Part shown: positions 42,536 through 53,472 of the stretch, piece after piece
Layout of the letters: each line of letters starts with the position of its first letter
Numbering within the stretch: the first letter of the stretch is position 1
Source of the DNA: Atriophallophorus winterbourni
Lineage: Eukaryota > Platyhelminthes > Trematoda > Plagiorchiida > Microphallidae
Reading direction: 5' to 3'
NCBI GenBank assembly: GCA_013407085.1
Contig: JACCGJ010020547.1
Location: forward strand, 1 to 64,000
Length of the DNA: 64,000 nucleotides
Position numbers and translations under genes: made by a program
Notes under the pieces: model-generated
Database searches by the model: none
Told to the model about the DNA's origin: nothing
What the model saw: the letters and a program-made list of their open reading frames with translations, nothing else

Positions 42536-43556
42536 TCACCCACCTTTTTGTATAAACATAGTTATCCTTATTGTTTCAATTCAGGTTTCTATCGTAAATA
42601 AATTTCTCTCTAAAAAAATTTCCAAACATCTGAAATAATTATTTTTATGATTATCTATTTATAACGCTGCTGTAGTGTCAGGTTACCTAGGGTATATGCA
42701 TGTCTCGTCATAGGTTGGGACTTGCATCACATTTGTCTATTTGTCAACATTGCCCACAATGATATTTTCCATACGTCATTATGTATATAACTGTCTTTTA
42801 TTTCATATGAGGCTTATAAATGTCACATTTTTATCCAAACTTGCAAAATCTACCAAAAAAATAAAAAAGGGAAAAAAACTGAAAATCATTATGTTTTTAA
42901 TGTACATTCTTATTTTTTAAATGATGAACAATTTTACTTTGATGACCTCTCACCATGCTGGTGAAGAGAATATCTTTCATTATATTCCAGTGTCTTCGAA
43001 TACCGAACCGTCACCGAAACTGGCTCGAAATCTATCCGCCCGAGATTTGTTCCGTATGCGATTCACTCTCCTGCAGATAACGAAAACCCGGCTGGTGAAC
43101 ACATTTTGGTAAGATTCGTCAACAATTCTTCAAGAGTACTGGAGCACACAGCGTACCCTACTCCCATGCTATTAGCCACACCCTCTCTCATCCCCCACAA
43201 TTTCTTAGATTTTCTTATCCTGATGGATTTATGTTCCCTTTTCAATCTTCTCAACCAATCTTTCCGTAAAAAACGTGAATTGATGCATATATAATTTATT
43301 TATCAATTTTTATGACAACTTTGTTACAATTCACTCCACTTTTTCCATAATTACTTTCCATTTCTGTTCTCCATTATTTTCACATCCTTGCCATTCGTAA
43401 ATCCTGACAAAATTTAAATGAAACCTTATTGTTATTAGACATTAAAAATTTTTCTTACTTACTGTATATTCGTTCCCATTATTGAACGGAAAAAAATGTT
43501 TGAAAATCCCGCTCACTTCGGTCATATATTATTATTTTATATTTTTATTATTATTA

Positions 43557-44050
43557 AGGAGGAGGAGGAGGAGGAGGAGAGGGAGGAGGAGGAGGGAGGA
43601 GTGAGGAGGAGGAGGCGGAGGAGGCGAGGAGGAGAGGAGTAGAGGAGGTAGGGAGGAGGCGGAGGAGGAGGAGGATGAGTAAGGAGGAGGAGGAGGAGGA
43701 GGAGGAGAGGAGAGGAGGAGGAGGAGAGAGGATGAGGAGGATGGGAGGAGGAGGTGGACGGAGGAGAGGGAGGAGGACGGGGAGAGGAGGAGGAGGAGGG
43801 AGGAGGAGGAGGAGGAGAGGAGGATGAGGAGGAGGAGGAGGAGGAGGAGGATGAGGAGGAGGAGGAGGAGGAGGAGGAGGGAGGAGGAAGGGAGGAGGGG
43901 ATGGAGTAGGAGGAGAGGAGGGAGGAGGGATAGATGGAGGAGGAGTAGGAGGGGATGAGGAGGATGAGGAGAGGAGGAGGAGTCGTAGGTAGGATGAGGG
44001 TAGGGGATATGGAAGGAGGATGAGGAGGAGGATTAGAATATGAGTAGGAG
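43557..44050 (+). repeat. Imperfect GGA microsatellite, about 490 bp
   Basis: Nearly continuous GGA/GAG repeats with sparse T and C interruptions, then decaying into ATT-rich repeats (44,090-44,260). The strand bias is extreme: the plus strand is almost all purine. Such tracts can form triplexes or G-rich structures and are often misassembled. It lies between the CR1-like LINE and the BEL element. Confidence 0.95.
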
Positions 44051-44254
44051 GATGGGAGTGTAGGATGAGAGGATGAGGATTATGAGCGTAGTAGTATTAT
44101 TATGATGATTAGTCGTGTATTATTCTGAGAGTTGAGGATGATGGATATTATTATTAATATTATTAGTATTATTATTATATTAGTTTAGTAGATGTATGAT
44201 TTTTATTGATTTAGTTATGATGAATTATTATCATTATTATTTTATTAAGATTGT

Positions 44255-44717
44255 AAATGTGAATTTCACATTTAAGTTTAGTAAATTTTGGCCTGCCTGG
44301 ATTCCAATTTTTTTTGTGCTTCTATCGAATTGTACACATTTATTTTTTTGTTGCTAACATTTACTTTCCTGAAAGATTCCTTACTTCGTACTTCCTCTTC
44401 TTATTTTGTTTTAATCTTTCCCGCCATTTTTGTTGGTTCGCAATTTACTTGATTAGACTTGCGCCATATTTTCCGCCCATAGACGCTCTTAATTGTTATT
44501 GAAATTATTCCCGGATCTTCAGTGTTGAGGTATTTTGTATATTATTGTATATTTGTTTTAGTACCGCATTTTTATAGAACAATTGTTTGCAAATATATTG
44601 GTTTTGCATTGATTGGACAATTCTGCGCGTATCTCTAACCGGGTTTGGAATCGAGTGTAGAAAGCAATTACGAGCAATTTGGATATCGTCCTTAAAAGTA
44701 CTCTATTGTACTTTACA
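44255..44717 (+). repeat. Probable BEL 5' LTR
   Basis: The right boundary is set by TTTACA followed by GTACTCAA, the same junction as in LTR-1 (TACA, GTTCTCAA) and LTR-2 (TTACA, GTACTCAA). The left boundary (TGTAAATGTGAATTTCACA) is a guess because no second LTR is present. Confidence 0.5.
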
Positions 44718-44752
44718 GTACTCAACAATTCTCGGGAATTCGTTGGACGATA

Positions 44753-47653
44753 ATGAATATGGCAACAACAAGAAGTATGTCAAAGAAATCAGAAGAGAAA
44801 ATCGATGGTTCAATCGCATCCAACATGGAGCAATCTTGTCCTTCGACCCTTGTTATCCCTCCTGCACCCCCTACCCACGTGAGTCAGTCAGACACTCATT
44901 TTATCAATTTTGGTTCTATTCCCTCTTTCGGTTGTCCCACTATTCATTCCACACGTTTGTCGTCTCAGGGTTCCAGGCAGGCCCATAGCATTAGAGAGGA
45001 TGCTCCGAAGGAACATGATGACTTATGGGAGGAAGAAGAATTGCGTTTAGCAGAGGAAGAGTTGGAGCTTAAAAGGCGACGCCTAGCTCTGAAAAGATCG
45101 AAGGGCAATCGTGATCATGATCAGTATATTGATCAAGATGTTTATTCTGTGAAACGTTCCGACGATGGAAGCCCACCACCACAGCCATCAATTGAATCTC
45201 TTTTCAGAAGTCTGGCCGTGGGACTTAGTTTGCCCAAAATAGAAATCGAGCCATTTGATGGTTCACCGGCTGACTTTGTCACATTCATGAGGTCGTTCGC
45301 CAGCCACATAGAATCTCAGGTTACGGATCCTTATCAAAAACTGCGTTACCTTATCTATTATTGTAAAGGGACACCCAAGGAGTCTATCCGGCACTGCGTT
45401 TTGCTTCCTCGTGAGAGTTGTTTTTCTAAAGCTATAGAAATACTTCGTGCACAATATGGAAAGCCACATCAAATTGTCGACTGCGTCACGAAGGATTTAT
45501 ATTCAGGACCGGTTATTCGGTCTGGTGATCAAGCTACGCTAGAATCCTTGTTGCAGCAGATGCGCAGTTGCAACATTAGTCTTTCACAACTAAACCGTGC
45601 CGCAGATTTGAACTGTACAACTAATCTGCTGAAAATTGTTCAGCGATTACCAAAGCCACTACAGATAAAGTGGGCTGAAGTGGCAGAGTCTTTAATGGCG
45701 CTGAACAAGGAGCCGTCATTTGAAGATTTAATGGCTCTTGTAGAAAGAAGAGTAGCAATAGCTAGTACAGAGTACGGTGCCTTGGCATTTGAAAACACAA
45801 AGTCTTCGCCTCCCCTCAGTTCTGGTCGTAGAATTGCTGCTGTTCAGCATTCTCCACCAACGAAAATCTGTATGCTTTGCCAGTCAACCCACCCTCTGGA
45901 GAAATGTTCAATTTTCCGGAGTTATAACGTCCAAAAAAGGTGGGAAACACTTAAGCGAAATGGACTGTGCTTCCGGTGCCTTAAAGGTAACCATAGAATT
46001 GCAGACTGCAAATCGCAACAACTTTGTCGCTTAGATGGTTGTAGTAAAGCCCATCACTATCTCCTTCATACGTCTACTAACAATGTTGAAAAGGCGACAG
46101 AAGAAATAGCTCAGGTGTGTAACTCCTATAGCTTAGCTTCTAATGGCGTACATCTTGGTTTCGTCCCAGTTAGGCTGGTGGGTCCACGCGGTTCGGTGTC
46201 TACTTACGCCTTTCTTGACAACGGATCGGACTGCACCTTACTTGACAGGGATTTGTTAGAGCCATTAGGACTTGAATCGAGGAAAATTAAGCTGAGCATC
46301 TCCAGTTTACATGGCTCTAAGACAATAACTTGTGGGCAAACCAATGTAAAGCTATCCTCACTAGACAATAAATTCAATTGTGTGATCGAACACTCAATTG
46401 TTGTGAACAGACTGCCTGTCAGTCGTGTTGATATTCCCAAGATCGATATTAATCGATGGCCTCATCTTGAAGGAGTTTCACTCGAATCCCTCAGGTCGAG
46501 TCGCGTGGGCATTCTCATAGGTTGTGATGTTCCGGATGTGCATTGCGGTTCGGAACATAGACTTGGAAAAGAACGAGAACCGTTTGCAATCAAGACGCCA
46601 TTGGGTTGGGTTTTGAGAGGGCCAACGGGTCAACATGACATGTCACCTCGTCGCGTCAACGCGATCCTACAAGAACATCCGAGCAACGAGACATTGCTGA
46701 CACAGTTGTATGACTCAGAATTTTCAGATCCTGGAGACTCTAAGGCACCACATCCCTCTCTCGACGATGTCAGAGCACAACACGAAGTGGAGTCATCACT
46801 TCGCCTGGTCGATAGTCACTACGAAATAGGGGTGCCATGGAGATGTACTTTACTTGATTTGCCAGACAATTATCATTTGGCGCGAATGAGGCTAAGCAGC
46901 TTAGGCCGTAAGCTAATGAAGGATCAATCCCTTCGAGATCGTTATATCGCCACAATGAAGACTCATTTCGAAAAGAGTCATTTAAGTCGTGGTGATTCCA
47001 GTATCAAACGGTGGTTTTTACCGCATCATCCAGTTATCAATCCCAAAAGGCCGGAACAGCTGCGAATCGTTTTCGACTGCGCAGCTAAATTTAGAGGAAT
47101 ACCCTTGAACGATATGCTGCTTCAAGGGCCGGATATTGTGAACAGCCTCAAGGGTGTCCTTCACAGGTTCCGCGGATACCAAGTAGCTCTGTGTGCTGAT
47201 ATTAAAGATATGTTTCTGCAAGTTCGCATGCCCGAAAGGGATATATGGGCTTTCAGCACCCTTTGGTGGAAAGACGATAATCCTGATGAGAATCCTGAGG
47301 TCTATGAATGGAACGTGCATCTGTTTGGAGCAAAATCCTCGCCATTCTGCGCTAACTACGCATTTAGGATTTTCGATGAACATATCGACGGGTTCGATCA
47401 TGGAATAGAAACGGGGTTATTAAAACAATTCTATGTAGATGACTTTCTTGGTTCTAGGAATTTAGTCGAGCAAGCAAACGCCGTCGTTTCAAGCTTGCCT
47501 GAACTTCTCGCAAAGGTTGTTTTACAGCTAGCGAAGTGGTCATGCAACAGAAAGGAAGTGTTGTGTGATGTAAGTCCAGAGTCAACATCCACGTCGCTGA
47601 ATAATTTTCTCTTTGGAGAATCCGTTGAGCGGATCTGTCGACAGTTTAAATAA
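44753..47653 (+). CDS. BEL/Pao gag-pol polyprotein, truncated
   Basis: An intact 966-codon frame starting MNMATTRSMSKK. In order: an N-terminal Glu/Arg-rich coiled-coil-like stretch (about residues 85-125), a DUF1759-type gag domain (IEPFDGSPADFVTFMRSF, about 164-300), two zinc-knuckle-like blocks (CMLCQSTHPLEKC and CFRCLKGNHRIADC, about 373-425), an aspartic protease (AFLDNGSDCTLLD, about 486; the usual DSGS is DNGS), a linker, and a Pao-type reverse transcriptase (PEQLRIVFDCAAKF about 768, VALCADIKDMFLQVRM about 806, KQFYVDDFLGS about 893, with intact YVDD). Gag packages the RNA and pol copies it in the particle. The frame ends within the polymerase, so the enzyme set is incomplete. No frameshift or stop interrupts it before that. 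Confidence 0.93.
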   Translation: MNMATTRSMSKKSEEKIDGSIASNMEQSCPSTLVIPPAPPTHVSQSDTHFINFGSIPSFGCPTIHSTRLSSQGSRQAHSIREDAPKEHDDLWEEEELRLAEEELELKRRRLALKRSKGNRDHDQYIDQDVYSVKRSDDGSPPPQPSIESLFRSLAVGLSLPKIEIEPFDGSPADFVTFMRSFASHIESQVTDPYQKLRYLIYYCKGTPKESIRHCVLLPRESCFSKAIEILRAQYGKPHQIVDCVTKDLYSGPVIRSGDQATLESLLQQMRSCNISLSQLNRAADLNCTTNLLKIVQRLPKPLQIKWAEVAESLMALNKEPSFEDLMALVERRVAIASTEYGALAFENTKSSPPLSSGRRIAAVQHSPPTKICMLCQSTHPLEKCSIFRSYNVQKRWETLKRNGLCFRCLKGNHRIADCKSQQLCRLDGCSKAHHYLLHTSTNNVEKATEEIAQVCNSYSLASNGVHLGFVPVRLVGPRGSVSTYAFLDNGSDCTLLDRDLLEPLGLESRKIKLSISSLHGSKTITCGQTNVKLSSLDNKFNCVIEHSIVVNRLPVSRVDIPKIDINRWPHLEGVSLESLRSSRVGILIGCDVPDVHCGSEHRLGKEREPFAIKTPLGWVLRGPTGQHDMSPRRVNAILQEHPSNETLLTQLYDSEFSDPGDSKAPHPSLDDVRAQHEVESSLRLVDSHYEIGVPWRCTLLDLPDNYHLARMRLSSLGRKLMKDQSLRDRYIATMKTHFEKSHLSRGDSSIKRWFLPHHPVINPKRPEQLRIVFDCAAKFRGIPLNDMLLQGPDIVNSLKGVLHRFRGYQVALCADIKDMFLQVRMPERDIWAFSTLWWKDDNPDENPEVYEWNVHLFGAKSSPFCANYAFRIFDEHIDGFDHGIETGLLKQFYVDDFLGSRNLVEQANAVVSSLPELLAKVVLQLAKWSCNRKEVLCDVSPESTSTSLNNFLFGESVERICRQFK

Positions 47654-47660
47654 TGGTTTG

Positions 47661-48340
47661 TACGGCATCTGGGGTAAGGTTTTCCTTAATAAACCCAATA
47701 ATTGTTATGCAATATATGGTAGTTATACATTTTCTGCGTTATTTGGTAAATGAAGTTAATGCTAGAGTTTTTTTAATACACAACTATTCTTTAGCTACAC
47801 TCTTGCCGTACTAGTCAATAGAAATTTATTTTTATTTTTCCAGCAACATTCATGACGAGGTGCTTCATAAAAACAACCCGGATAATCTCTTGTCTTCGAG
47901 AGCGTCAAGGATATCCAACGCATAGTAAGAAACAACGTTTTGTCAGTGGTGGTCGCTTCTCTGCAGCATCCCTGAATGGATTTCTGGACGCTTGATTGGA
48001 TCGTTAGCCACTTAATGTCCTGTGCAATCAAACTGAACTGAACTAAACTGAAGTGATATAATAACGGTTGCACCTGCTAATCACTCCTATCGAATGAGCA
48101 TCTATGCGATGATAGCGTATAGAACGTACAAAATGAATAATATATCATATTGAGTTATTGTTGCGATAGACTTCCCGAAAAACGTTTTTTATAATTTAAA
48201 AAGAACAAAATCGTATCAGAAAATACTAATTCCATTTAAATACACGTTACTACACTTCGTTAATTGGTAATTCCTTTCTGGTTTCCCATCATGATTAATT
48301 TTGAGCATGTACTATAAGGTTGCCTAACACAAGCATTAAA
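47661..48340. other. No gene recognised
   Basis: An AT-rich spacer between the BEL truncation and the next LINE. A 92-codon minus frame at 48,073-47,795 has no recognisable domain. Confidence 0.4.
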
Positions 48341-48341
48341 T

Positions 48342-49220
48342 TTGAAGTCAAAACATCAAAATTCTAATATAAAAATGTCACAATTATTATCATCTCGATT
48401 ATTTCCATACAAGTTTAAAATTTCAGGTGCTTTTAAGGTTTTATCTGTGTACAGAGAAAACTTTCTGCTGGCTCGATATGAGGAGACTATATGCGATAGA
48501 TGCATCCATTCTGAAATAGTGGAGCACCACCTACGCAAGTTAAATTTCAACAAGTCCCCGGGAGCTGACGGACTCAGACCTGCAATCATAAAGTTATGTG
48601 GTAGTCAATTATGCGAACCACTTTGTGATTTATTCAACCACTATTTAAGGGAAGGTGTTGTATCGACTGACTGGAAGAGAGGAATCATAACACCCGTCAG
48701 CAAAGGTGGAACTCGTTCTGACCCAGCAAATTACCGCCCTGTTACACTCCTCCCAGTGTTCTCAAAAGATATGGAGCGGATTGTGTGCGAAAGCATTGTG
48801 AGTCATCTCGAAACCCAAAACTTGTTTTTCAGAGAGCAACATGGATTTCGGAAGTCTCGTTCTTGCTTGACTAACCTACTGGAGACTGCTAAACTTTGAA
48901 CGCGAATCACGTCGAGCGTTTACTATTTGCGCTTACAAGGCGATTTGGATATATTGAAAAGCTGGTCTGATTGAAACAAGGTTCCATTCAACTTCAGAAT
49001 GTGCGAAGTGTCACAAATTCGTAAAGATTTTCCATTCATTTACAACCTCGGATTGCAACAACGGGAATGGACAACAAGAGAAAAGGATATCGGCATATGA
49101 ATTAGTGGAAGTCTTCAGAACAGCATGCAATGCGAAGCAGTATATAACCGAGCTAGCCACATGCTAGGTATGCTTCAGTGTATTTTCGGACATTTTTCGT
49201 GAAACATTCCCCATGTAAGA
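48342..49220 (+). pseudogene. CR1-like reverse transcriptase, N-terminal half
   Basis: The frame 48342-48899 shows EIVEHHLRKLNFNKSPGADG, then DWKRGIITPVSKGGTRSDP, ANYRPVTLLPVFSKDMERIV and EQHGFRKSRSCLTNLLET, i.e. the fingers region up to just before motif A. It then breaks. 48,960-49,200 holds thumb-region pieces (QNSMQCEAVYNRASHMLG) after a deletion of the palm. The copy is interrupted at 49,221 by LTR-2 and resumes at 51,601. Confidence 0.8.
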
Positions 49221-49630
49221 TGAACATTTCAATTTATTTTACTGACCGCTAATTGTTTTAATATGCTAGTAATTTGTATTCTTTTACCATTTTGTTTTAC
49301 AGAACTATTTGAGTTTATTCGTTTTCGAGCCTATTTTGGAGTTATTTCATTTTGTCGTTCCTGCAGGTTTGCGATCCCTTGTTTCAATTTCAACCGTTGA
49401 ACGTTAGTGTTTTTGGATTCAGATCGAAGAGAAATAGTTTAGGTTCGCTATTTTCATTGTATAATTATTTTGCTTCAACAGTAACGTACGCATCTCACGC
49501 ATTGTCTTGTCGGTATTTTGTAGGGCTTGGACGCGTAACTTAACAATTGGATAAACACATTGATGTTTATATCCTGAATGAATACTTTGACTTTGATCTC
49601 GATTTTCTCCGGACCGTTTTGTCGGTTACA
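49221..49630 (+). repeat. LTR-2 left LTR
   Basis: About 410 bp, collinear with 51,172-51,600, with roughly one difference in six or seven bases, so an old insertion. Confidence 0.75.
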
Positions 49631-50135
49631 GTACTCAATATCGCTTTGTTTCGAACATTGGGAGAAGATGAAGATGAAATTATCAAAGATAAAACCTAAA
49701 AACGATGAAAAGGACCTGTTCGACGGGCAAGTCTGTAGATTTACATTGGTTGATAATGTATCATGCTCTGGTTCGGCAGTTAGTTCTAACTCAAATGATC
49801 CTAGGGTGCAGGTTTTGTTATCACAATTTGCAGAAGAACTGCGTCGAAGGTTAGAGCTAGATCACAAGCTGAAACTTGTGAATGCTACAAACATTACCCG
49901 ATTAGTCCAACTGAGATTAGTAATGTCTAAGATGGAATAGTCCGTGCAGCTTTCTGAAATAAGGAAGCGAGTGATGACAAAAGACTACCTCAATTCTGCT
50001 TATCATTTGAAGGATCTTGATTCAAATGATAGTGCCGATAACGCGGTTGGCCTGTTTATTGGAGCAGACTTGCTAGAAGCATATTATGTGACCGAACAGA
50101 TATCAGGTCGCTGCAACGTGACCTTCAATTATTAA
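49578..50135 (+). pseudogene. LTR-2 gag-like remnant
   Basis: Two frames, 49578-49940 and 49944-50135, separated by a TAG at 49,938-49,940. The first has a basic stretch (KMKLSKIKPKNDEKD) and a helical block LLSQFAEELRRRLELDHKL. The second has KRVMTKDYLNSAYHLKDLDS. I do not recognise a domain. Its place just inside the left LTR, and the MKMKLSK-like start after a short leader, suggest gag. The beginning overlaps the LTR end, so the real start is probably the methionine near 49,668. Confidence 0.4.
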
Positions 50136-51171
50136 GTCATACAAGGATGTAACATTTTTCATCCATTTCATTCTACTTCGACCTGTAGCAATGTTTTTAG
50201 CGTACAGCAAGAATACATGGATGCAGCTAAATATTTAGAGTTGATTGTAATTGGAGATTTAAAGGACAGTGCATCGTGTGCCTGACAAATGTCGAGGGAC
50301 GAACTGAAGGCAGTTCAAATTGCCGAGAATTCATGTTCACTAAAACGTGATCATTTTTTGTGTTTACCATCAAAAAGGAAGCATCGTCAACTCCACAGCA
50401 AAAATGAGTATACAAATTTACATTTATATGGTTTACGTTCTATGTTTTGGTGAGAGCGTGAGATGTTTCAAAAGCATACTAATGTGATGCAATACAATTT
50501 AATCTCTAGATATCCAAAACTGGATCCAAATAATCAACCGCAATTTGACTTCCGAACTTAATGTTATCGTCCGCGTTATATGGATATTAATCCCGTAATA
50601 CATGTCAAGTTAATGGTCCATGGTGCTGCCTGCAGGTTTAAAGGTTAATCACTTGGTGATTATTTGCACAAATGGCCAGATACCTGCTTAACTTGATCGC
50701 TATATTACTAGAGTTCCGTAAGCAGGCAACCATGGTCTTGGATGATATTGAAGAAATGTTCGTTCATGTATTAGCTTCCCTTTTGATCAAACAGCTCTAA
50801 GGTTATTGTGGTGGCTGCCAAATGGCCTGTCTTGAAACCATATTGAATACTAGAAAGTTATTCGTGGAAATGAAATTGTCACGTAAAGAGATCAGACCAG
50901 CCAGATTGGTTGTTGTAAGGCATGGAAAACGTCTAGCTTTAAACCAATCTGGCTGAAAAAGACTTTAGATGTTGTCACATATATGAGGCATTGAGAACGG
51001 TTTGTGCATTGTGACATTATCTCTTTTTGTTCCCCGGGAATAAAGTCTCATTGCCGGTATATATTTTGAAATTATAAAATCAGCGATTTGGTAAAGACAT
51101 ATGGTAGGAAACCAGAGCATATGCCAGAGCATATCAGCCTTTGAGAAATAGGGCGCAGATTAAGGGGGCGG
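50136..51171. other. LTR-2 internal region without genes
   Basis: No frame of note and no match to polymerase or integrase. It ends in the purine tract at about 51,161-51,171. Confidence 0.5.
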
Positions 51172-51600
51172 TGAACGTTTGAATTTATTTTAATAACGTT
51201 TAACTGTTTAAATCTGCTAGTATTTTTGTATAACTTTACCATTTTTGTATTACTGAACTTTTTGATTTTATTCGTTTTGCAGCCTATTCTTGCGTTATTT
51301 TATTTTGCGGTTCCCGCGCTGGTTGAGATCGCGATCGCTCGTTATCATTGTAACTGTTAAACATTCGTGTTTTTTTATTCAGAGCGAATCGGAATAGTTT
51401 AGGTTTGCTATTTTCATCGTATAATTATTTTGCCTTCATAATACCGTACGCATCACACGCATTGTCTTGTTAATATTTTGGTGGGCTTGGACGCTTTGCT
51501 CAACCGTTGGATAGATACATTGGTGTTTATAACGTGACTGAATTCTTTGACTTTGATCTCGATTTTCTCCAGATCGTTTTGTCGGGTTCATCCTACCATA
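51172..51600 (+). repeat. LTR-2 right LTR
   Basis: 429 bp, starting TGAACGTTTGAATTT right after the polypurine tract and ending GGGTTCA. Confidence 0.75.
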
Positions 51601-52190
51601 TTTATCATGGTCAACATTCTTTGAATTTCCAAAAAGAAAATTTATTTATCTATCCATAAATACGTTTATTAACACAGTACTGGATTACTTAGTGCAAGCT
51701 TGGATACCAAAGCAACAAAAGGACATCAAGCTGCTTGGTAGGATTTATTGAAGAACAACTAAAATGGTTGGCTATCTCCGCAAACTACCATATGAGGATA
51801 GATTGGTTCATCTTAATTTGGATACACTGCCTCGCAGACGTGTTTCGATTGGATCTAATCCTTACTTATAAAATAATGAACCCGAACATGCACCTTCTGA
51901 GGCATCTATTCCGCCTCCAGTCAAGGTACACCACATATTCTCACCCACTGGAATTTGATATACCGCATTATCACTGGTACTCCCGTCGGTTCTTCTATTC
52001 GGCGCGCGTTTGTTTCTTATGGAACACTTTACCGTCAGATGTTGTACAAACATCAAGTGAAATAATTTTCAGGAACAAATTGGAAATTATTATACGTAGT
52101 AATTCCGTTTATATAACACGATATTTGTCTTACCGAAAATTTGTTCATCATACCGAGACAATACATGATATATTTACTAAATACAAGAAG
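51601..52190 (+). pseudogene. CR1-like reverse transcriptase, C-terminal part
   Basis: TVLDYLVQAWIPKQQKDIKL, then LRKLPYEDRLVHLNLDTLPR in another frame, RLDLILTYKIMNPN (frame 51735-52310), EFDIPHYHWYSRRFFYSARV and FLWNTLPSDVVQTSSEIIF. This is the thumb and conserved C terminus, ending with the WN.LP box. It continues the LINE split by LTR-2. A TA microsatellite at 52,217-52,248 follows. Confidence 0.75.
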
Positions 52191-52213
52191 TGTCGATCTC
52201 CCCAAAAACTCAA

Positions 52214-52216
<3 letters not shown>

Positions 52217-52248
<32 letters not shown>
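52217..52248. repeat. TA dinucleotide microsatellite
   Basis: About 16 TA units just after the LINE 3' coding end. It could be the element's tail or a target feature. Confidence 0.9.
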
Positions 52249-53382
52249 TTTTCCTCCCATTAAAGAATTCCAAGTGCGTCTCTATCATAGTTTGGCACTT
52301 TGACTTGTAAAAATATATCTTGGAAGTCAGCATCAAAAGCATAGGCATGTAATCGGAAACACAGCAAGATGTCAATCACATTTTTCGTCAGATTTGGTTC
52401 CTGAAGTAGTACACCATTTAACGACACACCATTGTATTAAGCCGCACAATCGAACAACGCTCTCAGCTTTCCTGGTTTCTTAAAATTGAAAAGCGGATAG
52501 TGAGGCAAATACGAAACATTATTCTACTTGGCATTATCCAGAACGGGTTCAATATTACCAGTTGCCGAATGATGCGCCATGATCTTATTGTAACGCCCAA
52601 ACAAACTGATTTCACGTTCAAATCGACGCCGCAATTAGATTAAGCGCCTTTTCGCTGTCAAACTATTCGTGGAGAGTTTGCTTTTATTAGACTTCCAAGG
52701 TAGTGCTACTTGAAATTGACTGTCAATAATTTCTGATCACCTTATGAAAGATGAGGCTTCTTTGTCATCACGAGATCGTTCATTTCCATCGGCGGATATA
52801 TGGAGAAAGTGGAGCGAATTAAAATGAAATTGTCATAAAAAAGATAAATAAATTATATATGTATGAATTGATGTTCTTACGGGAAGGTTGGTTGAGATTA
52901 TTGAAAAGGGAATATTAATCCATCGGAATAAGGAAATCTAAGACGTTGTGAGGCATAAGAGAGGGTGTGGTATAAATAAAATGGGAGTAGGGTACGTTGT
53001 GTGATCTAAAACGCTTGAAGAATTGTCGACGAATTAAACCAAAATTTCTTCACCACCGGATTTTCGTTATCTGCATGAGAGTTAATCGCATACGGAACAA
53101 ATCGCGGGCGGATAGATTTCAAACCAGTTTCAGTGATGGTTTGGTATTCGAAGACACTGGAATAGGATGAAAGATATACTCTTCACCAGCATGATGAGAG
53201 GTCATCAAAGTAAAATAGTGCATCATTTAAAAGATAAGAATGTACATTAAAAACATAATGTTTTAAGGACCGCTTGTATTCCACTGTTGAAAAGGGCTGG
53301 TCTACCAACCTGTTCAATCACATTTGTCAAAACGCATGTTCAATGAACCAAAATATTCATTTACATGCTTTTCCATCCCACA

Positions 53383-53420
53383 CCCCACGACCGCTTTTAT
53401 GCTGTTTGCACTCGGATCAT
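53383..53420 (-). ncRNA. Hammerhead ribozyme relic (copy B left)
   Basis: On the minus strand: stem II GTGC, loop AAACA, GCA; TAAAA in place of GAAA; stem III-like GCGG; TC; then GTGGGG. The CTGATGA core is reduced to GATCCGA. It is recognisable only by alignment with the other copies and is certainly inactive. Confidence 0.5.
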
Positions 53421-53432
53421 GATTTTACTGTT

Positions 53433-53472
53433 CCTACCTGATGCGTGCAAACAGCACGAACCCAGTCGTGGG
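53433..53472 (+). ncRNA. Hammerhead ribozyme relic (copy B right)
   Basis: Stem I CCTAC (53,433-53,437) pairs with GTGGG (53,468-53,472). The core is CTGATGC (53,438-53,444; last A changed). Stem II GTGC and GCAC (53,445-53,448, 53,454-53,457) with loop AAACA pairs perfectly. GAAC replaces GAAA (53,458-53,461), and TC is at 53,466-53,467. The fold is kept but two core bases are changed. Confidence 0.65.

Larger units (their letters stand above)
38150..43350 (+). mobile_element. CR1-like LINE, nearly full length
   Basis: ORF1 at 38,152-39,396 and ORF2 at about 39,400-42,255 are followed by a 3' UTR of about 1.1 kb to near 43,350. The 3' UTR is defined by its match with the reversed 3' end at 52,790-53,950. 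A SINE sits in the UTR at 42,417-42,530. Few disabling changes are seen, so this is the youngest CR1-like copy in the window. Confidence 0.8.
44255..47660 (+). mobile_element. BEL/Pao LTR retrotransposon, 3'-truncated
   Basis: It comprises a probable 5' LTR (44,255-44,717), a short leader beginning GTACTCAACAATTC, and gag-pol from 44,753. The sequence stops resembling BEL/Pao at about 47,655, in the reverse transcriptase, so RNase H, integrase and the 3' LTR are missing. Confidence 0.85.
49221..51600 (+). mobile_element. LTR-2 retrotransposon, degenerate and lacking pol
   Basis: Direct repeats 49,221-49,630 and 51,172-51,600 start TGAAC(A/G)TTT and end CA. The right one follows a purine tract AAGGGGGCGG. 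The left one is followed by GTACTCAATATCG, the same post-LTR sequence as in the BEL element. The internal region holds only gag-like frames. The sequences directly flanking it (TAAGA, TCCTA) do not form a duplication. It interrupts a CR1-like LINE. Confidence 0.75.

Noticed and set aside
43557..44050. Reading frames encoding poly-Glu/Gly/Arg in the GGA tract
   Set aside because: Simple-sequence artefact without conserved ends.
45263..47401. Several minus-strand frames of 60-127 codons across the BEL element
   Set aside because: Shadows of the intact gag-pol frame on the plus strand.
42890..53270. A giant foldback element defined by the inverted arms
   Set aside because: The arms continue into CR1-like ORF2 C termini on opposite strands, so they are two independent LINE insertions.
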